A stretch of DNA of 64,000 nt from Chromera velia (lineage: Eukaryota > Sar > Chromeraceae): positions 1 to 64,000 of the forward strand of contig JAHBMJ010005859.1 of NCBI GenBank assembly GCA_018398765.1, given 5' to 3'. The translations under genes and the position numbers were made by a program. Under the pieces are notes generated by a model, which saw only the letters and a list, made by a program, of their open reading frames with translations, was not told the origin of the DNA and did not search any database. Below are positions 1-10,580 of the stretch, piece after piece (the first letter of the stretch is position 1; every line of letters starts with the position of its first letter).

Positions 1-1
1 T

Positions 2-722
2 ACGGTCTACAATCATATGAAGAAACGTATACAAAGTCGAATTGAGTTTGTAAAGCCACCTTCACATCCTCTCATCAGCAAAGAAACGAAGAAAGAGTGC
101 CTGCAGTGGGCATACAAGACACAAGCATACAATTGGGATTGGGATCGCTGTGTGTTTGTAGATGAAACACATTTCAAGATGGAAAGAAAGGGAGGAGTAA
201 AGAAAATGTGGAGAATTAAGGGATCAGATCTTTACAGACTGTATTTGCATCAAGAAAGACAAGGCTTCACATGCATCATTGCTTTCTCTGCCAGCAAAGA
301 CCGCCCAACAAAGATGTTGATTTGCAAAGGAGTGACAAAGGAAGTTTATACAGACTTTTTGGGCAAACTGATGAGCAAAAGGAAGGATCTGATTCATTTG
401 ATGCATGATAATACACCAGGGCATAGAGCGCGTCTGACAAAAAAGTTTTGTAAAGATAGAGGAATCATTCTCGTCGGACATGCAGCCCCCTTATTCCCCT
501 GATACACAACCTGTAGAAGAAGTGATTGCATGGCTTAAAGGGAAGGTGTATGGGCGAAACAAAGTGTATTCATCTATTGATGAATTGAAAAAAGTGGTCG
601 AGGTAACATGGGATCAGTTTAAGGACAATCAGTCTCTTAAACTGTCCTTTGCTCGCAGCATGCCTAAAAAAATTCAATATGTCATTGATACAGGTGGAGG
701 CCGGCCTTCTTCTTCAGCTTGA
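2..722 (+). pseudogene. Tc1/mariner-type DDE transposase, left part outside window
   Basis: This is the catalytic part of an IS630/Tc1/mariner-superfamily transposase. The first acidic residue is in VFVDETHF, the second in LMHDNTPGHRA, and the third in YSPDTQPVEEV, so the D..D..E/D order is intact. The reading frame already runs at the window edge (..TVYNHMKKR), so the DNA-binding N-terminus lies upstream. The frame of the first part (to about 480) ends in a stop at 502, while the third catalytic block is read in another frame from 480 to 722. A frameshift near 480 therefore separates the second and third catalytic residues and this copy is probably dead. The family differs from the transposase at 60-64 kb, which has YVDEKKW at its first site. 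No intron is apparent. Confidence in the family is high. Confidence 0.85.
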
Positions 723-849
723 CTAAACAACAGCTGAGCAAAGAGGCTAACAAAAAAAAGGGGAGAGACACACCTATATGTATGCCAAAACCTGTGTGTT
801 CTACGTTCATAGTTTCTGCAAAAAATGAAAAAGAAAATTTACACCGTAT

Positions 850-1862
850 ATTTCATCACACTTTGCCCACTTTGAATTTTTCATACAAAAACTAGCCTTG
901 GGGGGGTACTTCTGGCTAACCATTCATAGGCTGTGCGGCCCGGGCGTTCATGGCAGAGCACACATACTAGGCGGCACACTGCAGCTTCTTTACATATAGC
1001 GTCAAATCGGCTCTGCCACTGTGGCTGGGGAATAGAGACTAGGTCCAATTTGCATAGTCGGTGGGGGTAGTTGCTATCCAGTACATCGACTAAGTGATCA
1101 ACCTCCAGGTTCGATCTCCAGTATCCATTTTTGAACTTTTTCAGGCCCTTCCGTTGCATCCGTTCCTCCCAAAAAAAAGCCCAAACATGTCCACACTGCT
1201 CGTAAAAGTACGCAAAGGGGCAAGAGGGAAGCAGCAGGCTTTTTCCCCATGATGATGTGCCCCCGCAGCTCACAACTAAGACTCCTCTTGTCTTGGTGCG
1301 TGGGAACTTCAGAAGGAGAAGGAAGAGAAAAGGAAGAGACGGGCTGCTGACAAACAAGCTCTTCAAGCGACCAACTGACAAGCTGTTGAATTGGAATAGA
1401 AACTATTGTTTCAAGAACTTCTGTCCTACTTCTACGTTTCCCTTCTTTCAACAAGAAGACAGGATAGGCAAAGTCACGGACAGGGCTATAATATTGGAAA
1501 GAAGACATTCGCCAGTTTGCCCAGCCATGAAACCAGCCCTGCCTACTGTCTATCTTCATCGTTCTTTATTTCAAAAAAACATTTGACGGAATTTGGTTCT
1601 GCTATATGCATCAGGGTCTGTTTTATACTTATGGAGCCTTTGCAACGTGTAGAATCACCACTTGACATCTGAAGGAAGCTTCATTCCTTTAAACTTACTG
1701 ATTGGGAGAGTTGTATATATCTGATTATTGCATGCATGCAGTTTAATTTGCATGCATGTGATGAAACAAGTCAAGCTCAGTCAAGCTCGTGGCCCCATAA
1801 TTGCCTGTGCTTAATTTTTCGCTTGCGCGGACCACCACAAAATGGGCAAAGTGTGATGAAAT
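850..1862. mobile_element. Segment bounded by perfect 20-bp inverted repeats
   Basis: Positions 850-869 and 1843-1862 are perfect reverse complements (core TTTCATCACACTTTGCCCA) about 1 kb apart, the structure of a non-autonomous DNA transposon. The left repeat lies 128 bp downstream of the transposase stop at 722, so it could also be the right end of that element, with the second repeat belonging to a relative. I found no clear target duplication. A 166-codon minus-strand ORF lies inside (881-1381). Its N-terminal third is low-complexity F/L/S and its C-terminal half is not, but I do not recognise it. Confidence 0.5.
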
Positions 1863-2043
1863 TTGCTATAGTGGCGGATCGACTCGCACTGGATAGCGAA
1901 GAATAGCGCCAGACGTGCAGTCATGTATGCTTGCAGCCTCGGAGTCTTTGAATCCGAGAACTCAAAAATTGTAAGTCAAAATATATTTGGTAATCCTAAT
2001 CCTAAGAATTTTACTTAAAATCGGCAGTATAATCAGCTATGAT

Positions 2044-2130
2044 CCAGCCTAGGGCATACCTGCTAGCGACACTAGCTTACTATGAGCCCTTTGGCAGGCC
2101 ACCGTTGCCAGCGGGGTAGGCCTCTCCGCC
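2044..2130 (-). repeat. B2 split direct repeat, 3' end of the DIRS-order element
   Basis: This is the outer B copy and marks the 3' end of the element. The sequence to its left is unrelated AT-rich DNA. Confidence 0.85.
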
Positions 2131-2274
2131 TTCGATCTAGCATACTCACATCTTTATATGATATGATAGACACACCCAACCAGTTATGATGAACGGTGCA
2201 CCGGGACACCGTCTCAGTGCTTGCCCAGACTAGAATTCAGGCCGGGCCCGGAGATCTACCAGGAGGGTAGGTAG

Positions 2275-2610
2275 GTAAATTTCGGATTCTTTCTGAGGTA
2301 TCCGCTACCCCGAGCATACAGATTGAGCGACTCTCTTCCTTGTTGCCTCAAGGCCAAGAGCTGACATTCAGAAACCCTTCCCAATTTCTGTGATATTCAG
2401 AGAATTTCTGATTCTACGCGCGCGCTCCTTAAGCCTCAGAGGGCAAAATAGCTATATCTGTGACACCTTAGGCGGCGCCAACCAAGAAACGCAGACACAG
2501 CAGGCACCGCCGTCGTAGGCCGTCGCTTGTTTTCAAGTTATCTATAGCTGAGCCTTAGTTCCGGCTCCGCTTCCAATATTTTTTCTGTGTCGCTCCACCA
2601 GAACTACTAT
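2275..2610 (-). repeat. A2 split direct repeat of the DIRS-order element
   Basis: This is the internal copy near the 3' end, gap-free against 9457-9792. It lies between the two B repeats, as expected for a circular-intermediate retroelement that uses a tyrosine recombinase. Confidence 0.9.
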
Positions 2611-2669
2611 CCCAGCCTCCGTGCCCTACTACGTACTCTACTGTTTATGACCTAGGTCTGGTTTATCTG

Positions 2670-2756
2670 CCATCCTAGGGTACGCCCGCTAGCGACACTA
2701 GCCTACCATGGGCTCTTTGGCAGGCCACCGTTACCAACGGGGTAGGCTTCTCCGCC
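2670..2756 (-). repeat. B1 split direct repeat of the DIRS-order element
   Basis: This 87-bp repeat is gap-free against 2044-2130 with about 12 differences. Shared words include GCTAGCGACACTAGC and TTTGGCAGGCCACCGTT. Confidence 0.85.
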
Positions 2757-3023
2757 CTCACACCCCCACACCCCTACAAATCTCCGAGGTCACATATCGG
2801 GAGGTAGCCCGAGTCTACCTCCCATTATTTGAAATTTTTTCCGCAGCCGGCTAATATAATATCCAATTCTATGTATAAAATTTTGGGGTTGTGCACACTG
2901 ATATTATTAGGTGTGGGGCATGTAATAAAATTGCTGACAGAATTAGATTTTTAACATTATTTTACCCCCTATCAATGAAAATATCAATATGTATGTGTTA
3001 GTATAATCAGCTGTTGACTTACT

Positions 3024-4267
3024 TTAAGGTTCGGCATATAAGAGTCGATCTGTAGTCTGGTAACTTTGGTGCAAGTTAGTCTCATGATCAGGTGGCGTCA
3101 GACCCTCGATATTTACATCTCCAACATTGTTAACCATAAGTTTGCCCCTTCGGCTAAATAACCCTCTCCTTCTCCTCACAGTTTTGCAGCATATTTTACT
3201 TGCTCTTCTGTGTTTTGCTTTCCATAAGCCATCCATGCATTCATACTGCTGTGACCTAAAAGGTCGATCCCGACATCCACTGGGATCTTGGCCCTTCTGG
3301 TTGCTGTATGCCCGCTTGCTCTGAGTGAGTATGTTGTGAAATCTGTCGGATTTCGACCCGAAAGCACTTTCTCAATTGTTTTCCGCAAAGCTCTCTGCCA
3401 CACATCCCTTCTGAACTCTTTTTCCGTCCACCTCTTCCCCCTAGCATCCATATTTTGAAAAAAGTTCCCTTCTTTTGGCGCAATTTTCATGTATTAAATC
3501 AGAATCTGCCCTCTAGGTTTTCCTTCCCTCGACTACAGAGGAATAGGAGCAATCCGTCCCCGTCTCCATGTATCTCCCTTCGATCTGTGAATTTTCACTG
3601 CTGCTAGAGGTGGGTCTGTCTTTTTTCTGATGTCTACATCCCCTCTTTGAAGATGTAACACTTCTCCCACTCTCTTTACTGGAAAGAAGGATAGGACTGT
3701 AATTGCTGCATTCCTGACCCCATCCAGCCTCTTTTCTTTTGACCAGTGCTCTATTAATTTATCTATTTCTTCCAACTTTAACGTGAATTTCTCTTTCACT
3801 CTTTTGTCCATCGACTTCTTCAACCCCCTCCAGAAATAATATAACTCGGGTGCATCAAGGGGTGGAGGTGACAACCCATGACAATGGTACTACTAATGCA
3901 CTGCTCCTCCCAGTCTTCCTCTCTCTCCTCCTTTTTTCCCTTTCAGATGGACAAATCCAATTTTCACTTTATTAATTGTGTTCATAAGCAGCAATTCCGA
4001 GTTTGACCCTCTCAGCTTTTTTATCGCGTATTTATATCTTTTTTTTGTATTCTCCTCTAATACACCCCTTTCTAACTCCCACGCTGTCTCCGCTAATACG
4101 TCTAGTGGGGTAGACCCCACTGGTTCTTTTATTTCCTCAATAATCTGTTCCATTGATGAGTATCCTTCCTTCTGTAGTTTCAGGGGTAGAGCTGATTGAC
4201 GACATGATCGCCGTCTTTCTAAACTTCGAAGACCATGACGGTCTTTCCCCTGGCTACTCCCCGGCAA
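3024..4267 (-). other. Tyrosine recombinase region of the DIRS-order element (fossil)
   Basis: The region shows the C-terminal motifs of a tyrosine recombinase: a YSLRASGHT block (the H-x-x-R type arginine box) followed by LLGHSS and a tyrosine in AWMAYGK. It stands where DIRS, PAT and Ngaro elements carry their recombinase, 3' of the reverse transcriptase. It is fragmentary. Confidence 0.8.
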
Positions 4268-5332
4268 CTCGGAGGCGCATTCACTACCTGCAAATTATTT
4301 TACGCAGAGAGACTTGTTTAAAACGGTTAATGTGTTACGTCCACATATCCGACTTGCACTCCCCTTTATTGAGATATATAATCTTATGTTTATTTCATTA
4401 ATATAATGAGTTTAAACTGAGCCAATGCTTATGCATAGGTCTATTTAGTTTGTATCTACTATGCCCACTCTTTCACATATTTTTTTCTTGTATGATGAGC
4501 ATGCAACCGTTTTACATTACTTCCTCAACTGACACACAGTCTCGGCAAACTATAGTACCACGGGTGCCCTCTACAACTTTTTTTTTTTTTTAAGTGAACA
4601 ACAATCTTGCTTCCCATTCTTCTTTCAACACTTCCCCTCGCTGCACTTCAAGCTTCCATCCGCCTTCTTCTTCAGAATCTTCATCTTGGGGGGCTGATAA
4701 CTCTAACGGGTCTTGAACTTTGAATATTTTACTCCCCTTTAGCATGCGGTGCAAGCATATTGACGTCAGGGCTAGCATTGGGGCTCCATCCGACTGAATG
4801 CTAGGCTGCTTCACGCACTGCCACACTGCGGACAGAAAGACCAGCACTCTCGGTTCCTGTGATTTATTTAGTGCTGATTTGTATTCATCTACCCCGAGCA
4901 ACGAATGTCAATTTGTTTTCCCTCCAATTTCTTCCTGATTTCTGGTTTTAGCATCTGAAGTTGATGCTTGATGTGTCTGATTACTCCGTCTTGCAGTTTT
5001 TCAGACTGCAAACAGATTGCCCCCAGCCGTGATAGGAAGTCAGCTGTAGAATTTTATTCTTTCAGAATATGAGTTGCAACTACTTCCATCTTGAACCGTC
5101 TCTCGATTGCTTGACAATGTATTTCTTCAACTATTTGCCCTAAAGCCCCTGCCCTACTGTAACATTTGTTAACAATCCGTACAGTGGTTGAATTATTGGA
5201 TCTGATAACAACTTTTGACCCTCTAAACTTATTTGGGTAGCGGTTAGCAAATATTTTCAGGGCAGTTGCTGCCGTTTTTGCTTCTTTCCAATTTGATGAG
5301 TTTGTGGTGTATCAATAAGCCTCTGACCACTC

Positions 5333-6808
5333 CTACCAGATCGGAGTGTTTTTCCAGAGGGCTCCACCCCCTGGTCCTACGGCATCACTTGTAATTACTT
5401 GACATTGGACCCCCTTGGGGATGTTACACAACTTCCAATCTGGCAGCCAATCTGCCTCCCACGTATCTACTCCTCCTGTCAGAGTAAGATATAAACGTCT
5501 CGTGGGGCTTGCTTGTAGCGCTAGCTGCCACCAGCGGAGTGCCTCACTCATTTCTTCTGACAATTTTATTTCAGTTCTCTTCCACTTCCGCCATTTGGTT
5601 TTGGATTTGGGTTGTTTAATGGGGGCTACCTCTTTCCAAAATGGCGACAAATGTTGCCATCCATGTGTGACAATAAGCCGGAGGTGGTTCAGTAGGCCAA
5701 CCATCCTCAACAATGTTGCCACTGTAACTAACCCCTCATGCTTGGCTACTTCTTCTCTCACTTCCCAAATTCTTGCCAAAGCTTTCTCTTGTTTTTTTTC
5801 TGAAATAAATAGAAGCAACCGCTTCAAATCTACTCCAATGCCTGTAAACTCGAGCCTTTATGCTGGCCCCACTGTCTTACTTACCTTAACTTTCCACCCC
5901 ATTTTTTCCAATAGTGCTAGTGCAAGGTTCATTGCTTCCTCACACTCTTCTCTTATCTCTGTGCTAATCCAAAAGTTATCAATATATGTCAATGATATGA
6001 TCTTTGCCGAGTTCAAGCCGTGGCGGTGGAATAAAGCTTGAATATACTTCATGACTCCTTGAAATAGGAATAGCACAAACTTCAGGCCAAAACAAAGTAC
6101 CCGGTATCTATAAAACTCTTTATCAAATAGGTTGTAGAAACCCAACAGATCAACATGGTCTGGGTGGATTCTGATATAGAAATACCCATCCTGGAGGTCC
6201 AGTTTTGCCATATACCCTCCGGGGGGTAGGCTCCTCAGCCCATGTCTGATCAATGGGAGTCTCATCATTGTGTCTTGAATGGCGTGGTTAATGTCCGATG
6301 CCGTCATATCTACTATGACGCGCGGTTTGCCTGTATCTGCTTTTGGGACTGCCCCTAGAGGGGAAACAATGTAGGGAATTTTTTTATACTTCTCAATTAT
6401 TCCCTCGTTAACTAATCTTTTAAATTCTTCTTCTACTTTCGATCCAAACTCAAACAAAGACAAATAATTTTTTTAGTGATGCCTCTCAGGCCACCACCTC
6501 AGTGGGATATGAAACCCTTCTTTGAGTCCTTTTACTACTGTTGCATGCAATCCCATCTCTTACATAATATCCGTTTTCATTTGCGGCCCCTTCTCCCACC
6601 GGTCCACACTGATCCACCCTGCTAGTGGGGGTACCAACGGCTCTGGTAGGCGCCACTCCCTCAATTGCATTGGCCATCTGCTTACTAGTAAGGGCAGTAG
6701 ATCCCCTTTTCGTGATATTACCCACGGTTCTCCTATTGATTCACCCTCATCATCATCATCATCCTCGAAGTAGAGTCTTTCCATTTGGTCTTTCTGAAGT
6801 CCTATCAA
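5333..6808 (-). other. Reverse transcriptase / RNase H region of the DIRS-order element (fossil)
   Basis: Reverse transcriptase fingers and palm are recognisable from GAVPKADTGKPRVIVDMT through the KLDLQDGYFYIRIHP block to a TYIDNF catalytic-box variant. The connection and RNase H-like part includes ITSDAVGPGGGAL. These are features of DIRS and LTR-type reverse transcriptases rather than LINEs. It is broken. Confidence 0.8.
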
Positions 6809-7805
6809 CTTCGAGGGACCTGCATTCGATAATTTATATATTTATCAATTATTGTATCTTACATCAAACACTTTTTTACATATTGTTGTAGTAATTTTAT
6901 TTTTTCTTCCTCACTTTTTTTTTTGTTTGATCATGTAGACTGTTAACTATTTCCTTATTTAACGTTAACCTTCTACATGATCTAAACAGATCTAAATGTA
7001 TTGTCTATTAGTTAAGTCATTACTTTCTTGTTTGCCTCGCACTAGGTTTTGTAAGGTTTTGCATCGATCCAACAAAGATATATTGCATATCGATGCCTCG
7101 CCCTCGTTCATACTCTTGCGACATGAACCCGTTCAAAGGTCCCGTTGTGACCTCCGACGGTAGGCTATTTATGCTTAACTGTTCTAAACCGCACAGGAAA
7201 TTGGGTATCGTCTCTCACTCAATTCATCCTCGCCCTTTATGACCCCATTTAGGCTGCTCGGTTACTCATACACTCAGCTCTATCTCAGACCTCCGTCTAC
7301 AGACTCGGAGTCCGTGTTTAACACCATTCATGACCTCTTGTCAGTCCTCGCTCAACAACAGTATGAGAACTGACAGACGCCTTTGACGGCCAATCGACCG
7401 TTGCCACTTTCACTTTCTCTTTCCAGTTTAGACTCTCTAACCTCCTGAACACTCCCTCGTTCTCTCATGGCATTGCCCCAATATGAATCAACACAACCCT
7501 TTTGACCACTAATGTCCTGTTGCTGGCAGTCATACGCAGACACATCCTCGCATACGTTGATTATGCATCGGGGGGGGAAAATCGTAGGACGTTGACGGTA
7601 AGGTCCTGCCAGTAGTGCAGCGTATTCACCTCATGCACTAAATTCCTTGCTAGGTTGGTAGAGGACAGTTCTGCACACAAACATACCGAGTCAGTCAACT
7701 AATGTTCAGACTCATTTAGCCTAGACCATGATGGTCATTCAACCCCGTTCGGTCTGCTGCCTTTCCCCTTTCTTACTGATAGCGCATTGCTCACAACCCC
7801 TGGCG

Positions 7806-9248
7806 CTATCTCTTCTCTGCCGCCTGCTTCTCAAACTTCGCGTTTCCTCTGACTGTGTTGGTCCCCTTCGCCTCTGCTGCTTTTTTGACTGGGCATTTGT
7901 CTGGAGCATGGTCTGTCTTTCTGCCATCATGACCCGGCATCCTCGCTCTCAGGTAGCAACAGGGTCCGCACTTAGGCCCTACCTGCACCTGGTTCGAGAG
8001 TGGCTGTCTGACGAAATTCAATGGAGAAGGTCGGGTAGTGGACGCTGCTCCTGCTGCCCCACCCCAACCCATTGGTTGACTTCCTCCCCCTGAATGGGGT
8101 TGCGTCTCCGGGACCCATCTGCTTGCTGGTGTTCTATTCCCCCCATAGCCTCCCCGTCCCCGGCTAGAAAAGCTGCCCCCGCCATGTACCCCCCTGTCAC
8201 ACGCTGCTACCCACTTTGCCAGATCCCATACTAGCGGTGCAATCATGTCGGAGACGTGAAGAAGGCGGGGGGTTCCGTCGGCGATGGCTTCGAGGGCCTC
8301 TCCCATGGCGGACAGAGCCATCTTTTGGAGGACCCTGTCTGTATCCAAGGCCCCTAAGAAACACACAACCTTGTCTGCTGCGACTGCCTTCATTGTGCAT
8401 TGCACGGCTTTGCGTTTGTCCCCTCTAGCGAGTGCTTCTTCTACCTGAGTGGCCCACTTTGATCTCTTTGCTGTCCATGATCGCCCTACCATGGGTGGGT
8501 CCGAAAAGTTGTAGCCAGTAGCCCCCCCTGCTTTTTTCTGCTCTCTGCTGAACAACTTGATCAATGCCTGTGCGATTCATCCCTCGGTCGGGAGGACCAA
8601 TGTTGCATCCTGTGTGGGCACGGGGGCTGAGTGAAAATGCCCGATCGAGTTAAGCATTCTCTGTACCTGCTCCTGCAATGTCTCTCTAACCCCTTCCCTT
8701 TTACCCTCATCAACACGATGGTGCTGACCTGCATGCTCCCCTGAGTAGGGACCATCCTCGTCTGATGATGAAGAGGAATTCGATAAGTCCTCTGAACTAT
8801 CAGGGTCGGACTCCTTCTCCTCAATAACTTTACCCCCTTTTTTCTTCTTCAACTCCTCCTTCCTCTTTTTCTAAGGGATGGCGTCGAGCTCGCTATCGCT
8901 CTCAACCACCTGAACTGGGGGTTGTTCCTTCCCTTTCTCCTCTACCTTCTTCTCCTCTCCTCTCTTTCTCTTTGCTCCCCTCTGCGTCTGTTGAGCAGAC
9001 ACCTCTGCTTTAGGAGTCCTAGGGTCTTTCTTCTGTTTCTCACTTTCCTGGGGCTTCTTTGACTCATCTGGTTTCGCCGCTCCCTTTCCTTTCGCTTGAC
9101 CCTTCTTCGGGAGAACGACCTTCTTTCCCGTCTGGAGGGTCTGCTCCTCTTTCGGGGGGTTAGCCTTGTCGCCGTCCTTCTTCACCATCTCTGGTGTCAG
9201 CATTGAGCACCTCTTTGATAACCTGTATGCAGAACACACCGTGCACAC
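7806..9248 (-). other. Gag-like region of the DIRS-order element (fossil)
   Basis: This part is rich in K, E and P, then has an R/G-rich stretch, and ends with a Cys/His cluster (CGPCC..H..H..DKC) that resembles a nucleic-acid-binding knuckle. Its position 5' of the reverse transcriptase is the main argument for gag. It is broken. Confidence 0.55.
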
Positions 9249-9456
9249 ATTATATAGATGTTTTCTTAGCTCCAGGCTGTACGCTCTCTTTCAGAAAGAC
9301 CCTGCTTAGATAGGCTTGCTCTGACTGACTTGTTCGATCTGTTGACAGCCTTGAGCAACAATCTGCCCTCCAGCCAGTCTCAGAGGGTGACAATGACACG
9401 GTGAGCCTTTTACTTGCTCCACCTGCCCTTTCTGCTGGCCAAACAGCCAACCAACA

Positions 9457-9792
9457 GTAAATTTCGGATTCTTTCTAAGGTATCTGCTACCCTGAGCATA
9501 CAGATTGAGCGACTCTCTTCCTTGTTGCCTCGAAGCCAAGAGCTGACGTTCAGAAACCCTTTCCGATTTCTGTGACATTCAGAGAATTTCTGATTCTACG
9601 CGCGCGCTCCTTAAGCCTCGGAGGGCAAAATAGCTATATCTGTGACACCTTAGGCGGCGCCAACCGAGGAACGCAGACACAGCAAGCACCGCTATCGTAG
9701 GCCGTCGCTTGTTTTCGGGCTATCTACGGCTGAGCCTTAGTTCCGGCTCCGCTTCCAATATTTTGTCTGTGTCGCTCCGCTAAAACTACCAT
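9457..9792 (-). repeat. A1 split direct repeat of the DIRS-order element
   Basis: This 336-bp repeat marks the 5' end of the minus-strand element. It aligns without gaps to 2275-2610 and differs at about 25 sites, of which about 24 are transitions. It contains a CG-rich ACGCGCGCGC run shared by both copies. Confidence 0.9.
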
Positions 9793-10036
9793 ATCTGATA
9801 ATGATCAGTATTGATTCACCAGGAAAGACTCAAAAATTGATAAAAAGTGGAGCTACTAATTGGTATCATCAATGGTATGTCACATAAATCATTTTTTGTT
9901 TAAGTCTGATAAAATTACGTTATGAAAGTAAGACAAAGTAATGCTACTAAATGCTATAACTCTAGATTTAAACTATTTTAGACCAGAACTGATGTTATGA
10001 TAACCTAGTTATACCTAGTGATAAAAAACAAAAACT
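9793..10036. other. AT-rich spacer between mobile elements
   Basis: This is AT-rich DNA between the DIRS-order element and the MITE. I see no gene or repeat in it. Confidence 0.6.
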
Positions 10037-10580
10037 TACACTATACTGTTAGGAGTAACTACTGGCCCTTCCCAGAAAGCTTTTGGTTACTATCAAATTG
10101 GTAACCAAAACTTGGTAACTAGGGGGGTCTGAAGGATTACTACTACCGCGGTAATCTGGCTGTATCTGCCTACAAATGTGTTGCATCAAGATCTAATATA
10201 GGAGAAACGCATCTTTAAAAACTGTGTACAAGTACAGTATACGACGTAAAAAATATAATTTTATATTATTTTTAAACTTTTTTTATCTAAGTTGTTTCTA
10301 TAATATCAAGAACTTGACTTTAACTTACACATACTTACACTGGCACATAGTTCTAAACATAAAAAATTCTTAAAGAAAACTTTATAAGCCTATCTTTAGT
10401 ACTTGATTTACCCACTAATTTGTTTTACTTAAAAGAACGATTACCACTGTTTTGGTTAGCGAAACAACGGTAATCAATGTGACTCTGCACGATTACCGTA
10501 ACCATAAAAATGGTTACCAAGCGGCCTAACGGCCGTCTCGGTAACCAAGCTAAGTTGGTTACTCCTAACAGCACAGTGTA
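10037..10580. mobile_element. MITE with 21-bp terminal inverted repeats and TA ends
   Basis: Positions 10037-10059 and 10558-10580 are inverted repeats matching at 21 of 23 bases (core CTGTTAGGAGTAAC). Each begins with TA, the target dinucleotide of Tc1/mariner elements, so the element proper is about 10039-10578 (540 bp). It has no coding capacity. Its interior contains further short inverted words (GGTAACC, GATTACCG/CGGTAATC), so a single strand would fold strongly. It is probably mobilised in trans by a Tc1/mariner transposase. Confidence 0.8.

Larger units (their letters stand above)
2044..9792 (-). mobile_element. DIRS-order retroelement (Ngaro/PAT-like), fossil
   Basis: This minus-strand retroelement carries, in 5' to 3' order, a gag-like region (about 9.25-7.8 kb), reverse transcriptase and RNase H (about 6.5-5.3 kb) and a tyrosine recombinase (about 4.3-3.0 kb) instead of a DDE integrase. 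Its ends are split direct repeats in the order A1 - coding - B1 - A2 - B2. A1 and A2 are both 336 bp and B1 and B2 are both 87 bp. This order is diagnostic for the Ngaro/PAT branch of the DIRS order. The copy is old and broken in several places. A1 and A2 differ at about 25 of 336 sites and B1 and B2 at about 12 of 87, nearly all transitions. The 6.8-7.8 kb stretch between gag and reverse transcriptase holds no ORF I can assign. Confidence 0.85.

Noticed and set aside
881-1559. Minus-strand frames of 166 and 153 codons as genes
   Set aside because: They overlap each other and a plus-strand frame, have no family resemblance, and lie inside a probable transposon. Kept only as a remark.
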